DNA of 64,000 nucleotides from UBA11591 sp040220895 (GTDB lineage Bacteria; Bacteroidota; Bacteroidia; Flavobacteriales_E; Vicingaceae). Position 1 is the first letter of the stretch, and every line of letters begins with the position of its first letter. Below, in pieces: positions 52,892 to 60,426 of the stretch. A program made the position numbers and the translations under genes. The notes under the pieces were generated by a model. The model saw only the letters and a program-made list of their open reading frames with translations. It was not told where the DNA came from and ran no database searches. The stretch is taken from the NCBI GenBank assembly GCA_040220895.1, contig JAVJVY010000009.1, positions 1 to 64,000 of the forward strand. The letters run 5' to 3'.

Positions 52892-54949
52892 TCAATGTTG
52901 AACCAAAAAGCGTAGATTGATCTGTTGCTCTGCATTGATCAGCACAAGGATATAAGCGCCATTCTCGAGGTTCGTAACCTGTAGTTCCGCCATTCCTATC
53001 CCCATTGGTCTCGATGAAATTAGTTTCCTTCCCGACATGTCGCGTACTTCCAATTGATCAACAGACCAATTATTTGGCCATTTGATCCATACACCCTCAT
53101 CGGCCGGATTGGGGATCACGCTTACCTGATCTGCTAATCCAAGCTGATTTATTCCAACCGGATGGGCTCGGAGTATATTCAAGCTGTATGTTTCCAGTGA
53201 GTATTCGAGATTACCATTCTTTAATGCCCGGATGGTCCATTTCCCTTTCAGGGTGTCAAGGTAATCAACACCGTAAAAATTCATTATGCTATCCAAAAAA
53301 GCAAAATCAGCCAAAAAATGTGCATTCATACCCCCATTATCCGAGCGCAGTTGAAATGATGCTGAATCGGTAAGGTCGGCGCCGATGGTATCAAACAACC
53401 ATTCATAGGTCACGTTATCACGTGGTACGCTGTCCCAGAAAAAACTATAGTTACTTCCCTTTTTACTTTGAATCAAGACATTATTTTGTGGAAAAACCAG
53501 TGAAAATCCGATGTTACCACGTATTAGTAAAATGTTCCTGTTTGAAGAGGCATATTCTCGGTAGGCACTATCCTCGGCGCTGGCTGTCCATTGTAAATGG
53601 AGGCTGTCACCGATGGCGTAATTATTATCAAAGAACAAGCCGTAATAAAGTTCTTCATGGCCAATACTGTAATTACTATTTGCTCCATTATTTGGAGAAA
53701 AACCGGAATAAAGTGGATTTGAAAAATTGCCGCTGGTGTCGTCAAACTCCAGCTTATATTTTACCGAAGCATAATGGTTCAAGTCAGACCAATCGAATAA
53801 TTTATTCTGACCGCCTTCAAGGGTTACAACGTTGTTGTTTGAAGGTGAAGTGAGGTTGAATCCCAGCGTTTTTCGCGTCACAACAACGGTAAAAGCCTTG
53901 GCCGTATCGCTGTATTTTCCCAGTAACACTGAACGAACCGTCCATTCCAACGCAGTTGCGGTATTAAAAGGAAGGCCAACGCTACTCAATGCGGAATCTG
54001 CTTGATGATTGGTAATAGTGAAAACCGTGTCCTCGCCATTGTTATCTGCATTGGCAACAAGAAGTGGATTAGCGAACCCTGCACCTGGATAATCAAACAT
54101 GATTTCGTACTTCAACACACCACAGTTATCGGCAAGACTCGATTTCTTCCAGGCAAATTGATGCGTTAATTCATGAAATCCTTTTAATTCAATGCTCGAA
54201 AATGAAATGGGTGAAACAAGACTGAATGTCCCCGTTTTTGGTGCCAGATTAACGGAATCAACCCATCTATATGCCGTGCTTAGATGTTGATTTCGATTCG
54301 GAAAATCGATGGTATGTCCCACACCGATCATGTAATTGGAGTCCACATAGGCACAGTTGGCATTCAGGGCACTGAGCATAGGGAAAAATCGCGTATTTGG
54401 CACATCTAGACTTCCATGAACCAGGTAAAAAGGTTTTCGGCCGGATTTACTAATGGTGGAAGAAACAAAAGATGATCCGTTTACGGCTGCCCCAACGGGA
54501 ATAAATCCCCCAAAAAGACCGGCGTGTTCCAAACCAAATTCGTAAACTGCCTTTCCTCCAACCGAAAAGCCAATGGCATAAACACGGCCAGTATCCACAT
54601 TGAACCATTTTCTGGCCGAATCCATTAACGCCAGGGTAAAGGCATAATCCACGCTGTCGGTAACATCTCCGTCACTGTCGCCGTCTGGACAAATCAACAG
54701 CAAGTCATTCATTTCTGCAAAAGCCAACAGGGTGTCACACCATGATTGAGCATTCCATCTTAACGTATTGAATGGGTGGAAGCCGACCATCATTTCATTG
54801 GCCGAGGATGCATTGTATGCGCTGGGTACGTATATGGAATATTTCTTGGCCGGATTACTCGAAAAGGCAAAAGAAGAATCAATACGCAACTGGGCTTCAA
54901 CCATTTGATGGCTGGCCAGTAGAATTAAAAGTGGCAATAATTGTTTCAT
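52892..54949 (-). CDS. T9SS-exported alpha/beta hydrolase with beta-sandwich repeats
   Basis: This 685-residue protein has a signal peptide (1-19). An alpha/beta hydrolase of the PHB-depolymerase/feruloyl-esterase type follows, with nucleophile Ser129 in GFSVGGKAVYE and a likely His in VGHTIDFPNRNQH near 210. Three Ig/FN3-like segments (about 245-600) come next. The last ~75 residues are a T9SS sorting domain (VSVIPNPADEGVWIKW). The enzyme is probably secreted and acts on an ester-linked polymer, with the sandwiches as binding or spacer modules. The exact substrate is unknown. Confidence 0.85.
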   Translation of the reverse strand: MKQLLPLLILLASHQMVEAQLRIDSSFAFSSNPAKKYSIYVPSAYNASSANEMMVGFHPFNTLRWNAQSWCDTLLAFAEMNDLLLICPDGDSDGDVTDSVDYAFTLALMDSARKWFNVDTGRVYAIGFSVGGKAVYEFGLEHAGLFGGFIPVGAAVNGSSFVSSTISKSGRKPFYLVHGSLDVPNTRFFPMLSALNANCAYVDSNYMIGVGHTIDFPNRNQHLSTAYRWVDSVNLAPKTGTFSLVSPISFSSIELKGFHELTHQFAWKKSSLADNCGVLKYEIMFDYPGAGFANPLLVANADNNGEDTVFTITNHQADSALSSVGLPFNTATALEWTVRSVLLGKYSDTAKAFTVVVTRKTLGFNLTSPSNNNVVTLEGGQNKLFDWSDLNHYASVKYKLEFDDTSGNFSNPLYSGFSPNNGANSNYSIGHEELYYGLFFDNNYAIGDSLHLQWTASAEDSAYREYASSNRNILLIRGNIGFSLVFPQNNVLIQSKKGSNYSFFWDSVPRDNVTYEWLFDTIGADLTDSASFQLRSDNGGMNAHFLADFAFLDSIMNFYGVDYLDTLKGKWTIRALKNGNLEYSLETYSLNILRAHPVGINQLGLADQVSVIPNPADEGVWIKWPNNWSVDQLEVRDMSGRKLISSRPMGIGMAELQVTNLENGAYILVLINAEQQINLRFLVQH

Positions 54950-54957
54950 ATCAAGCG

Positions 54958-54965
54958 CAAATCTA
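54958..54965 (-). promoter_or_regulatory. -7 box for the T9SS hydrolase gene (leaderless arrangement)
   Basis: TAGATTTG inside GGCGTAGATTTGC on the minus strand ends eight bases before the ATG at 54949. The 13-base string equals that before the M43 protease gene. Confidence 0.55.
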
Positions 54966-55103
54966 CGCCGAAAAGTTGACTAAATACATCGTTCAATGTC
55001 CTTCGCAGAAGTGGATACATAGCTATCCAAAAGATTTTGATTCCCCTTTTTGGCCATATTTCACACAATACATCAGGCTGTACAATTAGTTCTGTTTTTT
55101 TAT

Positions 55104-55934
55104 TTAATCATGTCGTGATATACCGGCAATTGCCTGCTTTAGCAAAGAGGTCAGATCTCCTTCGGCCTTTGCTGCAATGGCCATGATTTCTTTTATGTTG
55201 ACAGGGGCAAGTCTGGTTGGATCGCAGTCATCGGTCAGCACCGAAAGTGCACAAACAGGCAGGCCTAAATAGTTGGCAACGATCACCTCGGGAACCGTTG
55301 ACATGCCCACAGCGTCAGCACCCATGTTCCGAAGCATGCTGTATTCAGCCCTCGTTTCAAGATTTGGACCCTGAACCGCCACATACACTCCTTTGCGCAA
55401 TGTCAAGTCAATGCCGCTTGCGGCTTGATTGATTGCTGCACGCAGATCCGAATCATACGGTTCAAACATGTCGGGCCACCGGGGACCTACATCATGGTCA
55501 TTTTCTCCACGAAGAGGATTTTCGGGAAGTAAATTGATGTGATCTTCAACCATCATGATGTCTCCTTTATTCCAGGCCGGATTTAAATTTCCTGCAGCAT
55601 TAGAAACAAAAAGGCGCTTGATCCCTAATTTTTTTAGCACATATAGCGGAAAAGTGATGTCTTTCATAGAAAAACCTTCGTAGTAATGAAGACGGCCGTC
55701 CAGAGCTAATATCGGATGGCTATCAAGATTTCCAAGTACCATTTTTCCCTCGTGACTTACCACTGTGGGCATCTTAAATCCAGGAATACTTGAATACTCA
55801 ACTATCTTTATAATTTCTATTTCCTCAAGTAGTTGGCCCAGCCCGGTACCCAAAATAACCGCGCTTTTCGCCGAACCCATTCCAGCTCTTGTCAAGGTGC
55901 TAAATGCCTGATCAATGGTGTCTTTAAAGGACAC
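55104..55934 (-). CDS. Purine nucleoside phosphorylase
   Basis: This 276-residue trimeric-type phosphorylase has AVILGTGLGQLLEEIE (26-41), the phosphate-site Arg/His region LDGRLHYYEGFSM near 78-90, VSNAAGNLNPAWNKGDIM near 110-127, and YVAVQGPNLETRAEYSM near 186-202. It splits purine nucleosides to base and (deoxy)ribose-1-phosphate. It is the last gene of the ArsS operon and overlaps the CofC-like gene by 11 bases, which suggests it works on an adenosyl intermediate of that pathway. General purine salvage is the alternative. Confidence 0.9.
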   Translation of the reverse strand: MSFKDTIDQAFSTLTRAGMGSAKSAVILGTGLGQLLEEIEIIKIVEYSSIPGFKMPTVVSHEGKMVLGNLDSHPILALDGRLHYYEGFSMKDITFPLYVLKKLGIKRLFVSNAAGNLNPAWNKGDIMMVEDHINLLPENPLRGENDHDVGPRWPDMFEPYDSDLRAAINQAASGIDLTLRKGVYVAVQGPNLETRAEYSMLRNMGADAVGMSTVPEVIVANYLGLPVCALSVLTDDCDPTRLAPVNIKEIMAIAAKAEGDLTSLLKQAIAGISRHD

Positions 55935-56547
55935 GACTTTGCTTATTTGACTTATAAACCTGGTACATCTTTTCGAAATGCCTGAAATCCGTAAGTGTAT
56001 CTATGTCACGTTTAACCTGAAGCATGTGAACATTCAAGTCCAATTCAACGGCATTTGTCATAAGTTCACGGCAGGTGGTTGAAGCACTCCAGGTAATTCC
56101 TTTCAGCAGAGAGGGATATTGCTCTTTTTGTCCCAATAGGTAGAATCCGCCATCCGCTGCCGGGCCCACGACAAGATCACTGCGGTCAAGCGCATTGAAG
56201 GCTTCCATAATCAGTTCTCCTGAAATCTCTGGACAATCGCTGCCAATGATCACCACTTTCCTCGCGCCGTCCATCAGGCAACTTTTAAGTGCATTATTTA
56301 ATTTATCATCCAATTTTCCTTTGGACTGCTCTTTCACCTTCATTCCTTTTGTCATACTGAAACGGTGATCGGGTTCGTCAAAGTAGAGGTGAACTGAAAT
56401 GGGTAGGTCTGCAATGGCATCCATGGTGTGCTTCACCAACCACTTATATACCGCAAGTGCCTCTTCGTCTCCAAGGTATTGTGCAAGTCGGGTTTTTACC
56501 TTGCCCTGTACCTGACTTCGCATAAAAACTATTAAATGATCACTCAT
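55924..56547 (-). CDS. CofC-like transferase (TIGR04282, ArsS-associated)
   Basis: This 207-residue nucleotidyl/glycosyltransferase-fold protein starts LIVFMRSQVQGKVKTRLAQYLGDEEAL and has VIIGSDCPEISGELIMEAF near 97-115 and GPAADGGFYLLG. This is the rSAM/selenodomain-associated transferase 1 family (DUF2064) that travels with ArsS. It is related to CofC and sugar nucleotidyltransferases; the reaction is unproven. It overlaps the rhodanese gene by eight bases and the phosphorylase gene by 11. Confidence 0.88.
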   Translation of the reverse strand: MSDHLIVFMRSQVQGKVKTRLAQYLGDEEALAVYKWLVKHTMDAIADLPISVHLYFDEPDHRFSMTKGMKVKEQSKGKLDDKLNNALKSCLMDGARKVVIIGSDCPEISGELIMEAFNALDRSDLVVGPAADGGFYLLGQKEQYPSLLKGITWSASTTCRELMTNAVELDLNVHMLQVKRDIDTLTDFRHFEKMYQVYKSNKQSRVL

Positions 56548-57031
56548 ATGCTTTTTCCCCCTTGATCAGCCATTTTCCCCATGAATTGCTGTATGGATGT
56601 ACTTTTTGAGTTTTTACTTCATTGCCATCAACGACGGAGTAACCATTGTTTACCCAATTAAAGATACCCCCGTATAAGTTTTTTACATTCTTATATCCGG
56701 CCTTTTCAATTTGTTCAGCCACTTTCTCACTTCGATATCCCACCGAACAGTATACGACAATTTCACTGCCGGGATCCAAACTGAGCTGATTCATGTCAAA
56801 ATCCTTATATCCAACCCAGAGGGCTCCTTCAAGATGACTTACCTGGTATTCTTCACGTGCTCTTGCATCAAGGATTACAAGGTTTGAGGAAGTTGTGCGT
56901 TCCTTGTCCAGTTCGTTTGGTTGAATCAGCGGAATGCTTTTGTCGATAAGATTGTCGACCATTTGATCGAAGCTTTGACCCCTGATACCACAGGCTGCTA
57001 ATAAAAGAAAGAATAATTGGCTGATTCTCAT
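56540..57031 (-). CDS. Rhodanese-domain protein, predicted lipoprotein
   Basis: This 163-residue protein has a short signal with a possible lipobox LAAC (Cys14). A single rhodanese domain (about 48-138) follows, with active-site Cys95 in VVYCSVGYRSEK and the partner motif LYGGIFNWVNNG. It sits between arsS (three bases) and the CofC-like gene (overlap). Rhodaneses transfer sulfane sulfur or bind oxyanions such as arsenate; an envelope-anchored rhodanese here could handle arsenic or thiol chemistry outside the cytoplasm. That role is inference. Confidence 0.85.
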   Translation of the reverse strand: MRISQLFFLLLAACGIRGQSFDQMVDNLIDKSIPLIQPNELDKERTTSSNLVILDARAREEYQVSHLEGALWVGYKDFDMNQLSLDPGSEIVVYCSVGYRSEKVAEQIEKAGYKNVKNLYGGIFNWVNNGYSVVDGNEVKTQKVHPYSNSWGKWLIKGEKAYE

Positions 57032-57034
57032 TTA

Positions 57035-58087
57035 CTATTGACTTACTGTTGAGCCTTGGCAACTTGATCCTGCTCCTGCTGTGCATCCATAACAGTGCTG
57101 TCCGGTCACAATTGCTCGTTGTTTAAGTGCCTGCAAACTTATGTCAGCTAAATTCATTCCCGATGAAGTCACAACTCCCAATTGTAGCATCTGATTAAAA
57201 TCGCAGTCATAAACCTTACCGGTGTAATCAACCGATATGGTATTGCGACACATTAAACCATCAACGGCAGCAGGATTAAATGACTCCACTAATTTTTCCA
57301 TATAATCTTCGTAATTACCGCTAGCAATGAGATAGTCCAAAAAACGATTGATGGGCAGATTCGTTAGTGCGAATAATTGATTGAATGTTATATCATGGTT
57401 ATCCTTTAGGACTCTTTTGAAGGTTCGCTCCAATTCCTTTTGATCACCTGGCAAAAATGCTCCACCCGGATTATAGACCAAGTCGAGTATCAGGTCATCT
57501 CCGTAACCAACTTCATTCAACATTCGCAAAGCCTTGATGGATTTATCGAAAACGCCATTGCCTCGTTGTCGATCAGTCTTTGATGCAGAGAAATATGGAA
57601 GCGAACTTACCACGCGTAATCGGTTTTCCCGAAAGAACTCGGGCAAATCCTGGTAAGAAGCACTGGCCAGAAAAATGGTCAGATTGGAACGAACGATGAT
57701 TTCCTTCACTCCCGCTTTTCTGAGTTCCGATATGAAATACCTGAAATTGGGATTCATTTCGGGAGCTCCGCCGGTAAGATCGACCGTGGGCACACCAAAT
57801 TCACGAATTTTAGACACACAAAGGTCCATGACCTCGCGCTCCATAATTTCCTTTCTTTCGGGACCGGCATCCACATGGCAGTGCTTGCATGTTTGGTTAC
57901 ACATGTAGCCCAAATTGATTTGAAATATTTCGAGGTCCGTTGGTTTTAATTGCTGAAATCCACTCTTCTTGAGCATTTCTTTGAATCTCGGGAGCTTTCC
58001 ACCGGTAAAAAGGCCGTTGTTCAGAACATCGTTCTGGTAGGAGGGCGAAGCCAAGGTTGCATTTAAATGTTTGAGTGTCTGGGCCAT
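57035..58087 (-). CDS. arsS: Arsenosugar-biosynthesis radical SAM protein ArsS
   Basis: This 350-residue protein has the radical SAM cluster at Cys63, Cys67 and Cys70 (YMCNQTCKHCHVDAG), VDLTGGAPEMNP near 106-117, and the family-specific C-terminal domain ending HCYGCTAGAGSSCQG. ArsS attaches a 5'-deoxyadenosyl group to methylated arsenic on the way to arsenosugars. Many relatives use selenocysteine; here all positions are Cys with no in-frame TGA. It lies one base after the CMD gene in a six-gene operon. No ArsM methyltransferase gene is in the window. Confidence 0.92.
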   Translation of the reverse strand: MAQTLKHLNATLASPSYQNDVLNNGLFTGGKLPRFKEMLKKSGFQQLKPTDLEIFQINLGYMCNQTCKHCHVDAGPERKEIMEREVMDLCVSKIREFGVPTVDLTGGAPEMNPNFRYFISELRKAGVKEIIVRSNLTIFLASASYQDLPEFFRENRLRVVSSLPYFSASKTDRQRGNGVFDKSIKALRMLNEVGYGDDLILDLVYNPGGAFLPGDQKELERTFKRVLKDNHDITFNQLFALTNLPINRFLDYLIASGNYEDYMEKLVESFNPAAVDGLMCRNTISVDYTGKVYDCDFNQMLQLGVVTSSGMNLADISLQALKQRAIVTGQHCYGCTAGAGSSCQGSTVSQ

Positions 58088-58088
58088 T

Positions 58089-58424
58089 TCACATGGAAAG
58101 TTTCTTGACCTTGTTCATCATTTGCACTCCGTGTACCAAAGAAGCTCCTCCGCGTATTGCAGCTGCTACGTGAACCGCTTCCATCATTTGGGCTTCATCC
58201 AGCCCTTTCTCCAAACAGCCAACGGAATACGCGTCTATGCAGTAAGGGCATTGAATGGTATGCGAAACTGCCAGTGCGATCAATGCCTTTTCTCTCGCAG
58301 TTAGGGCTCCTTCCTCAAATACACTGTTGTAATATGAGAAGAACTTTTTGGCCAACTCCGGTTCAAATTCGGCGATGTCACCAAACTTTTTAAGGTCAGC
58401 GGGGTCGTAATAGGTGTTTTCCAT
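58089..58424 (-). CDS. Arsenosugar-associated CMD (AhpD-like) family protein
   Basis: This 111-residue carboxymuconolactone-decarboxylase-fold protein has ALAVSHTIQCPYCIDAYSVGC (CxxC at 59 and 62, third Cys at 70), the AhpD-like peroxidase motif, and begins MENTYYDPADLKKFGD as in the arsenosugar-biosynthesis-associated subgroup. I chose the ATG at 58424; an ATG at 58454 would overlap the DUF547 gene. It probably reduces a peroxide or thiol intermediate next to ArsS, one base downstream. The true substrate is unknown. Confidence 0.9.
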   Translation of the reverse strand: MENTYYDPADLKKFGDIAEFEPELAKKFFSYYNSVFEEGALTAREKALIALAVSHTIQCPYCIDAYSVGCLEKGLDEAQMMEAVHVAAAIRGGASLVHGVQMMNKVKKLSM

Positions 58425-58432
58425 TTTTGAGG

Positions 58433-59161
58433 TTATTTTCCGTTCAAATCCCAATTGTACTTCAAGAAGTTTAAACTGGCATTTTTAGCTATTTCCAAAT
58501 GAGGAGTTTGTTTATTGATGTAAACCGGAATCGAAGATTCCTCCTTTAAAAAATCTGATGCGTACCACTCAAATATTTTTGAAACCTGCAAGTGATTCTT
58601 ACTCAGTATATTATACCTATCATCGTTGATGAAACCCCTGGCTGCCAAACGGAGTTCAATGTTGAGATTTTCTGCTGTATAGGCCTTGTTTCTAAGTGGG
58701 GGGCACGATTTGGCGGAACAATTTATGGCAAAATGGATACGCGAATCATTGAATTGACCCAACAGCATGGTCTTTTCTATGTAATTCAATGTATACAACT
58801 TACCGCCGATGTCAATGAAAGGAATATTCCAGGCATCTTTTCCATCTTCCTTTATGTCCATGATCGTTTTTAGAGGATAGTATTTTAATATGAGTTTAAT
58901 AGTGAATGCGTTATATGCATTTATCCAAAAAGCTTCTTGCTGTTCTACTTTCCAATTTGGTTGGGGCGGGTTCTTTTCTAAAAACTCCAGGTATTGATTT
59001 AGTACTTCTTCATCGCTTTTAAAACCTTGGTAATTTACATTGCCATATGGATCAACGTATTTCTGTAAAAGGTCCGTCCATTGCCCATGAGTGACATTCT
59101 GTGACCATAAAAAAGAAGTAAAGGTGAACAGCAGTATAGTTGCAACGATTGATTTTAGCAT
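58433..59161 (-). CDS. Secreted DUF547 domain protein, first gene of the ArsS operon
   Basis: This 242-residue protein has a signal peptide (1-20, ending SFLWSQN). The DUF547 core includes QQEAFWINAYNAFTIKLIL near 73-91 and FAINCSAKSCPPLRN near 149-163. The fold is related to papain/transglutaminase-like enzymes, and Cys/His positions remain, but no activity is established. It has the operon promoter (59176-59183) and ends eight bases before the CMD gene. Being exported, it may act on or bind a periplasmic substrate of the pathway. Confidence 0.88.
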   Translation of the reverse strand: MLKSIVATILLFTFTSFLWSQNVTHGQWTDLLQKYVDPYGNVNYQGFKSDEEVLNQYLEFLEKNPPQPNWKVEQQEAFWINAYNAFTIKLILKYYPLKTIMDIKEDGKDAWNIPFIDIGGKLYTLNYIEKTMLLGQFNDSRIHFAINCSAKSCPPLRNKAYTAENLNIELRLAARGFINDDRYNILSKNHLQVSKIFEWYASDFLKEESSIPVYINKQTPHLEIAKNASLNFLKYNWDLNGK

Positions 59162-59175
59162 GGGATTCTTTTGAA

Positions 59176-59183
59176 CAAATGTA
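59176..59183 (-). promoter_or_regulatory. -7 box for the six-gene ArsS operon
   Basis: TACATTTG on the minus strand is an exact consensus match 14 bases before the ATG at 59161. No other good promoter is visible in the following tightly packed genes. Confidence 0.55.
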
Positions 59184-59267
59184 CCAAATAAGGATGTTAG
59201 ATAATTGTCCGGCTTTTTACAATACTCCAATTGTAATATCTTTACATTTAACGCCGAAACAACCACC

Positions 59268-60425
59268 ATGCCACAGTTTTCAGGATCTATTCGCTCTAAA
59301 CTACCACAAGTAGAAACGAGCATTTTTACCACTATGAGCCACCTGGCCGTCCAGGAACAGGCCATAAACCTCTCACAAGGATTCCCCGACTTTAGCTGCA
59401 GCCCCTCACTGATAGAACTTGTGAATAAATTCATGCAGGCAGGCTATAATCAATACAGCCATATGGCCGGTTTTATTGGATTGAGAAAAGTGATCTCTGA
59501 TAAGGTCGAGAAATTGTACGGCTTGAGGTACAACGCTGAAACTGAAATTACTATTACGGCCGGGGGCACTCAGGCCATATTTACGGCCATTATTAGTAGC
59601 ATAAGTGAAGGCGATGAAGTCATCATTTTTACCCCCGCTTACGATTGTTTTGAGCCGGCAATTGAATTGAGCGGAGGCAAGCCGATCTTTGTGCAACTGA
59701 GCGGCCCGGATTATCATATTGATTGGGAGTTGGTAAAGAAAGTGATCAACCAGAAAACCAAGATGATCATTATTAATTCGCCGCACAATCCGACTGGAAA
59801 TGTGCTTACCGAGGAAGATTTTGACCAGTTGGAAAAAATTGTCGGTAATTCAGACATCCTGGTGCTGAGCGATGAGGTCTATGAGCATATTGTGTTTGAT
59901 GGCAGGCAGCACCAGAGCATGGCTCGATTTCCGAAATTGGCTGAACGCAGCTTTGTAGTTTCTTCTTTTGGAAAGACATATCATACCACGGGTTGGAAAG
60001 TGGGGTATTGCCTTGCTCCCGAAAACTTGATGAAAGAATTCAGGAAGGCGCATCAATACATTGTTTTTGCCGTGAACACCCCAATACAGCATGCCTTGTC
60101 AGAATTTCTCTTGTACGAAGATGCCTACAATGGCCTTTCCGCTTTTTACCAAGACAAGCGAGACCTCTTTTTAAAATTAATAGCGAACAGTCGCTTTAAA
60201 TTCGAGCCCAGCAAAGGCACCTATTTCCAACTTTTAAGATACGATGGGATCACGGATATGGGCGACGTAGAGTATGCCATTGAACTGACAAAAAAGAATA
60301 AACTGGCCTCCATTCCAGTATCGGTATTCTATCATAAAAAAGTAGACAACAAAGTGCTGCGGTTTTGCTTTGCCAAAGACGACAGTACGTTGCAGGCCGC
60401 GGCAGAAATACTAAACTTTCTATAA
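59268..60425 (+). CDS. Methionine/kynurenine-type class I aminotransferase
   Basis: This 385-residue PLP enzyme has NLSQGFPDFS near the start, INSPHNPTGNVL near 167-178, LSDEVYEHIVFDG near 198-210 and the PLP Lys in VVSSFGKTYHTTGWKVGY near 227-244. It resembles E. coli YbdL (methionine:keto-acid transaminase) and kynurenine aminotransferases. I chose the ATG at 59268 (MPQFSGSIRSK). A promoter-like TACATTTA is at 59243-59250. It is one base upstream of an omega-amidase gene, which suggests glutamine as amino donor. Confidence 0.9.
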   Translation: MPQFSGSIRSKLPQVETSIFTTMSHLAVQEQAINLSQGFPDFSCSPSLIELVNKFMQAGYNQYSHMAGFIGLRKVISDKVEKLYGLRYNAETEITITAGGTQAIFTAIISSISEGDEVIIFTPAYDCFEPAIELSGGKPIFVQLSGPDYHIDWELVKKVINQKTKMIIINSPHNPTGNVLTEEDFDQLEKIVGNSDILVLSDEVYEHIVFDGRQHQSMARFPKLAERSFVVSSFGKTYHTTGWKVGYCLAPENLMKEFRKAHQYIVFAVNTPIQHALSEFLLYEDAYNGLSAFYQDKRDLFLKLIANSRFKFEPSKGTYFQLLRYDGITDMGDVEYAIELTKKNKLASIPVSVFYHKKVDNKVLRFCFAKDDSTLQAAAEILNFL

Positions 60426-60426
60426 C

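Noticed and set aside
53422..53853. 143-codon plus-strand frame inside the T9SS hydrolase gene
   Set aside because: Antisense to a well-supported gene; its Arg/His/Cys-rich composition is typical of a shadow frame.
57035..58424. Selenocysteine in ArsS or its CMD partner
   Set aside because: Many relatives are selenoproteins, but here both frames are complete with Cys codons and contain no in-frame TGA.
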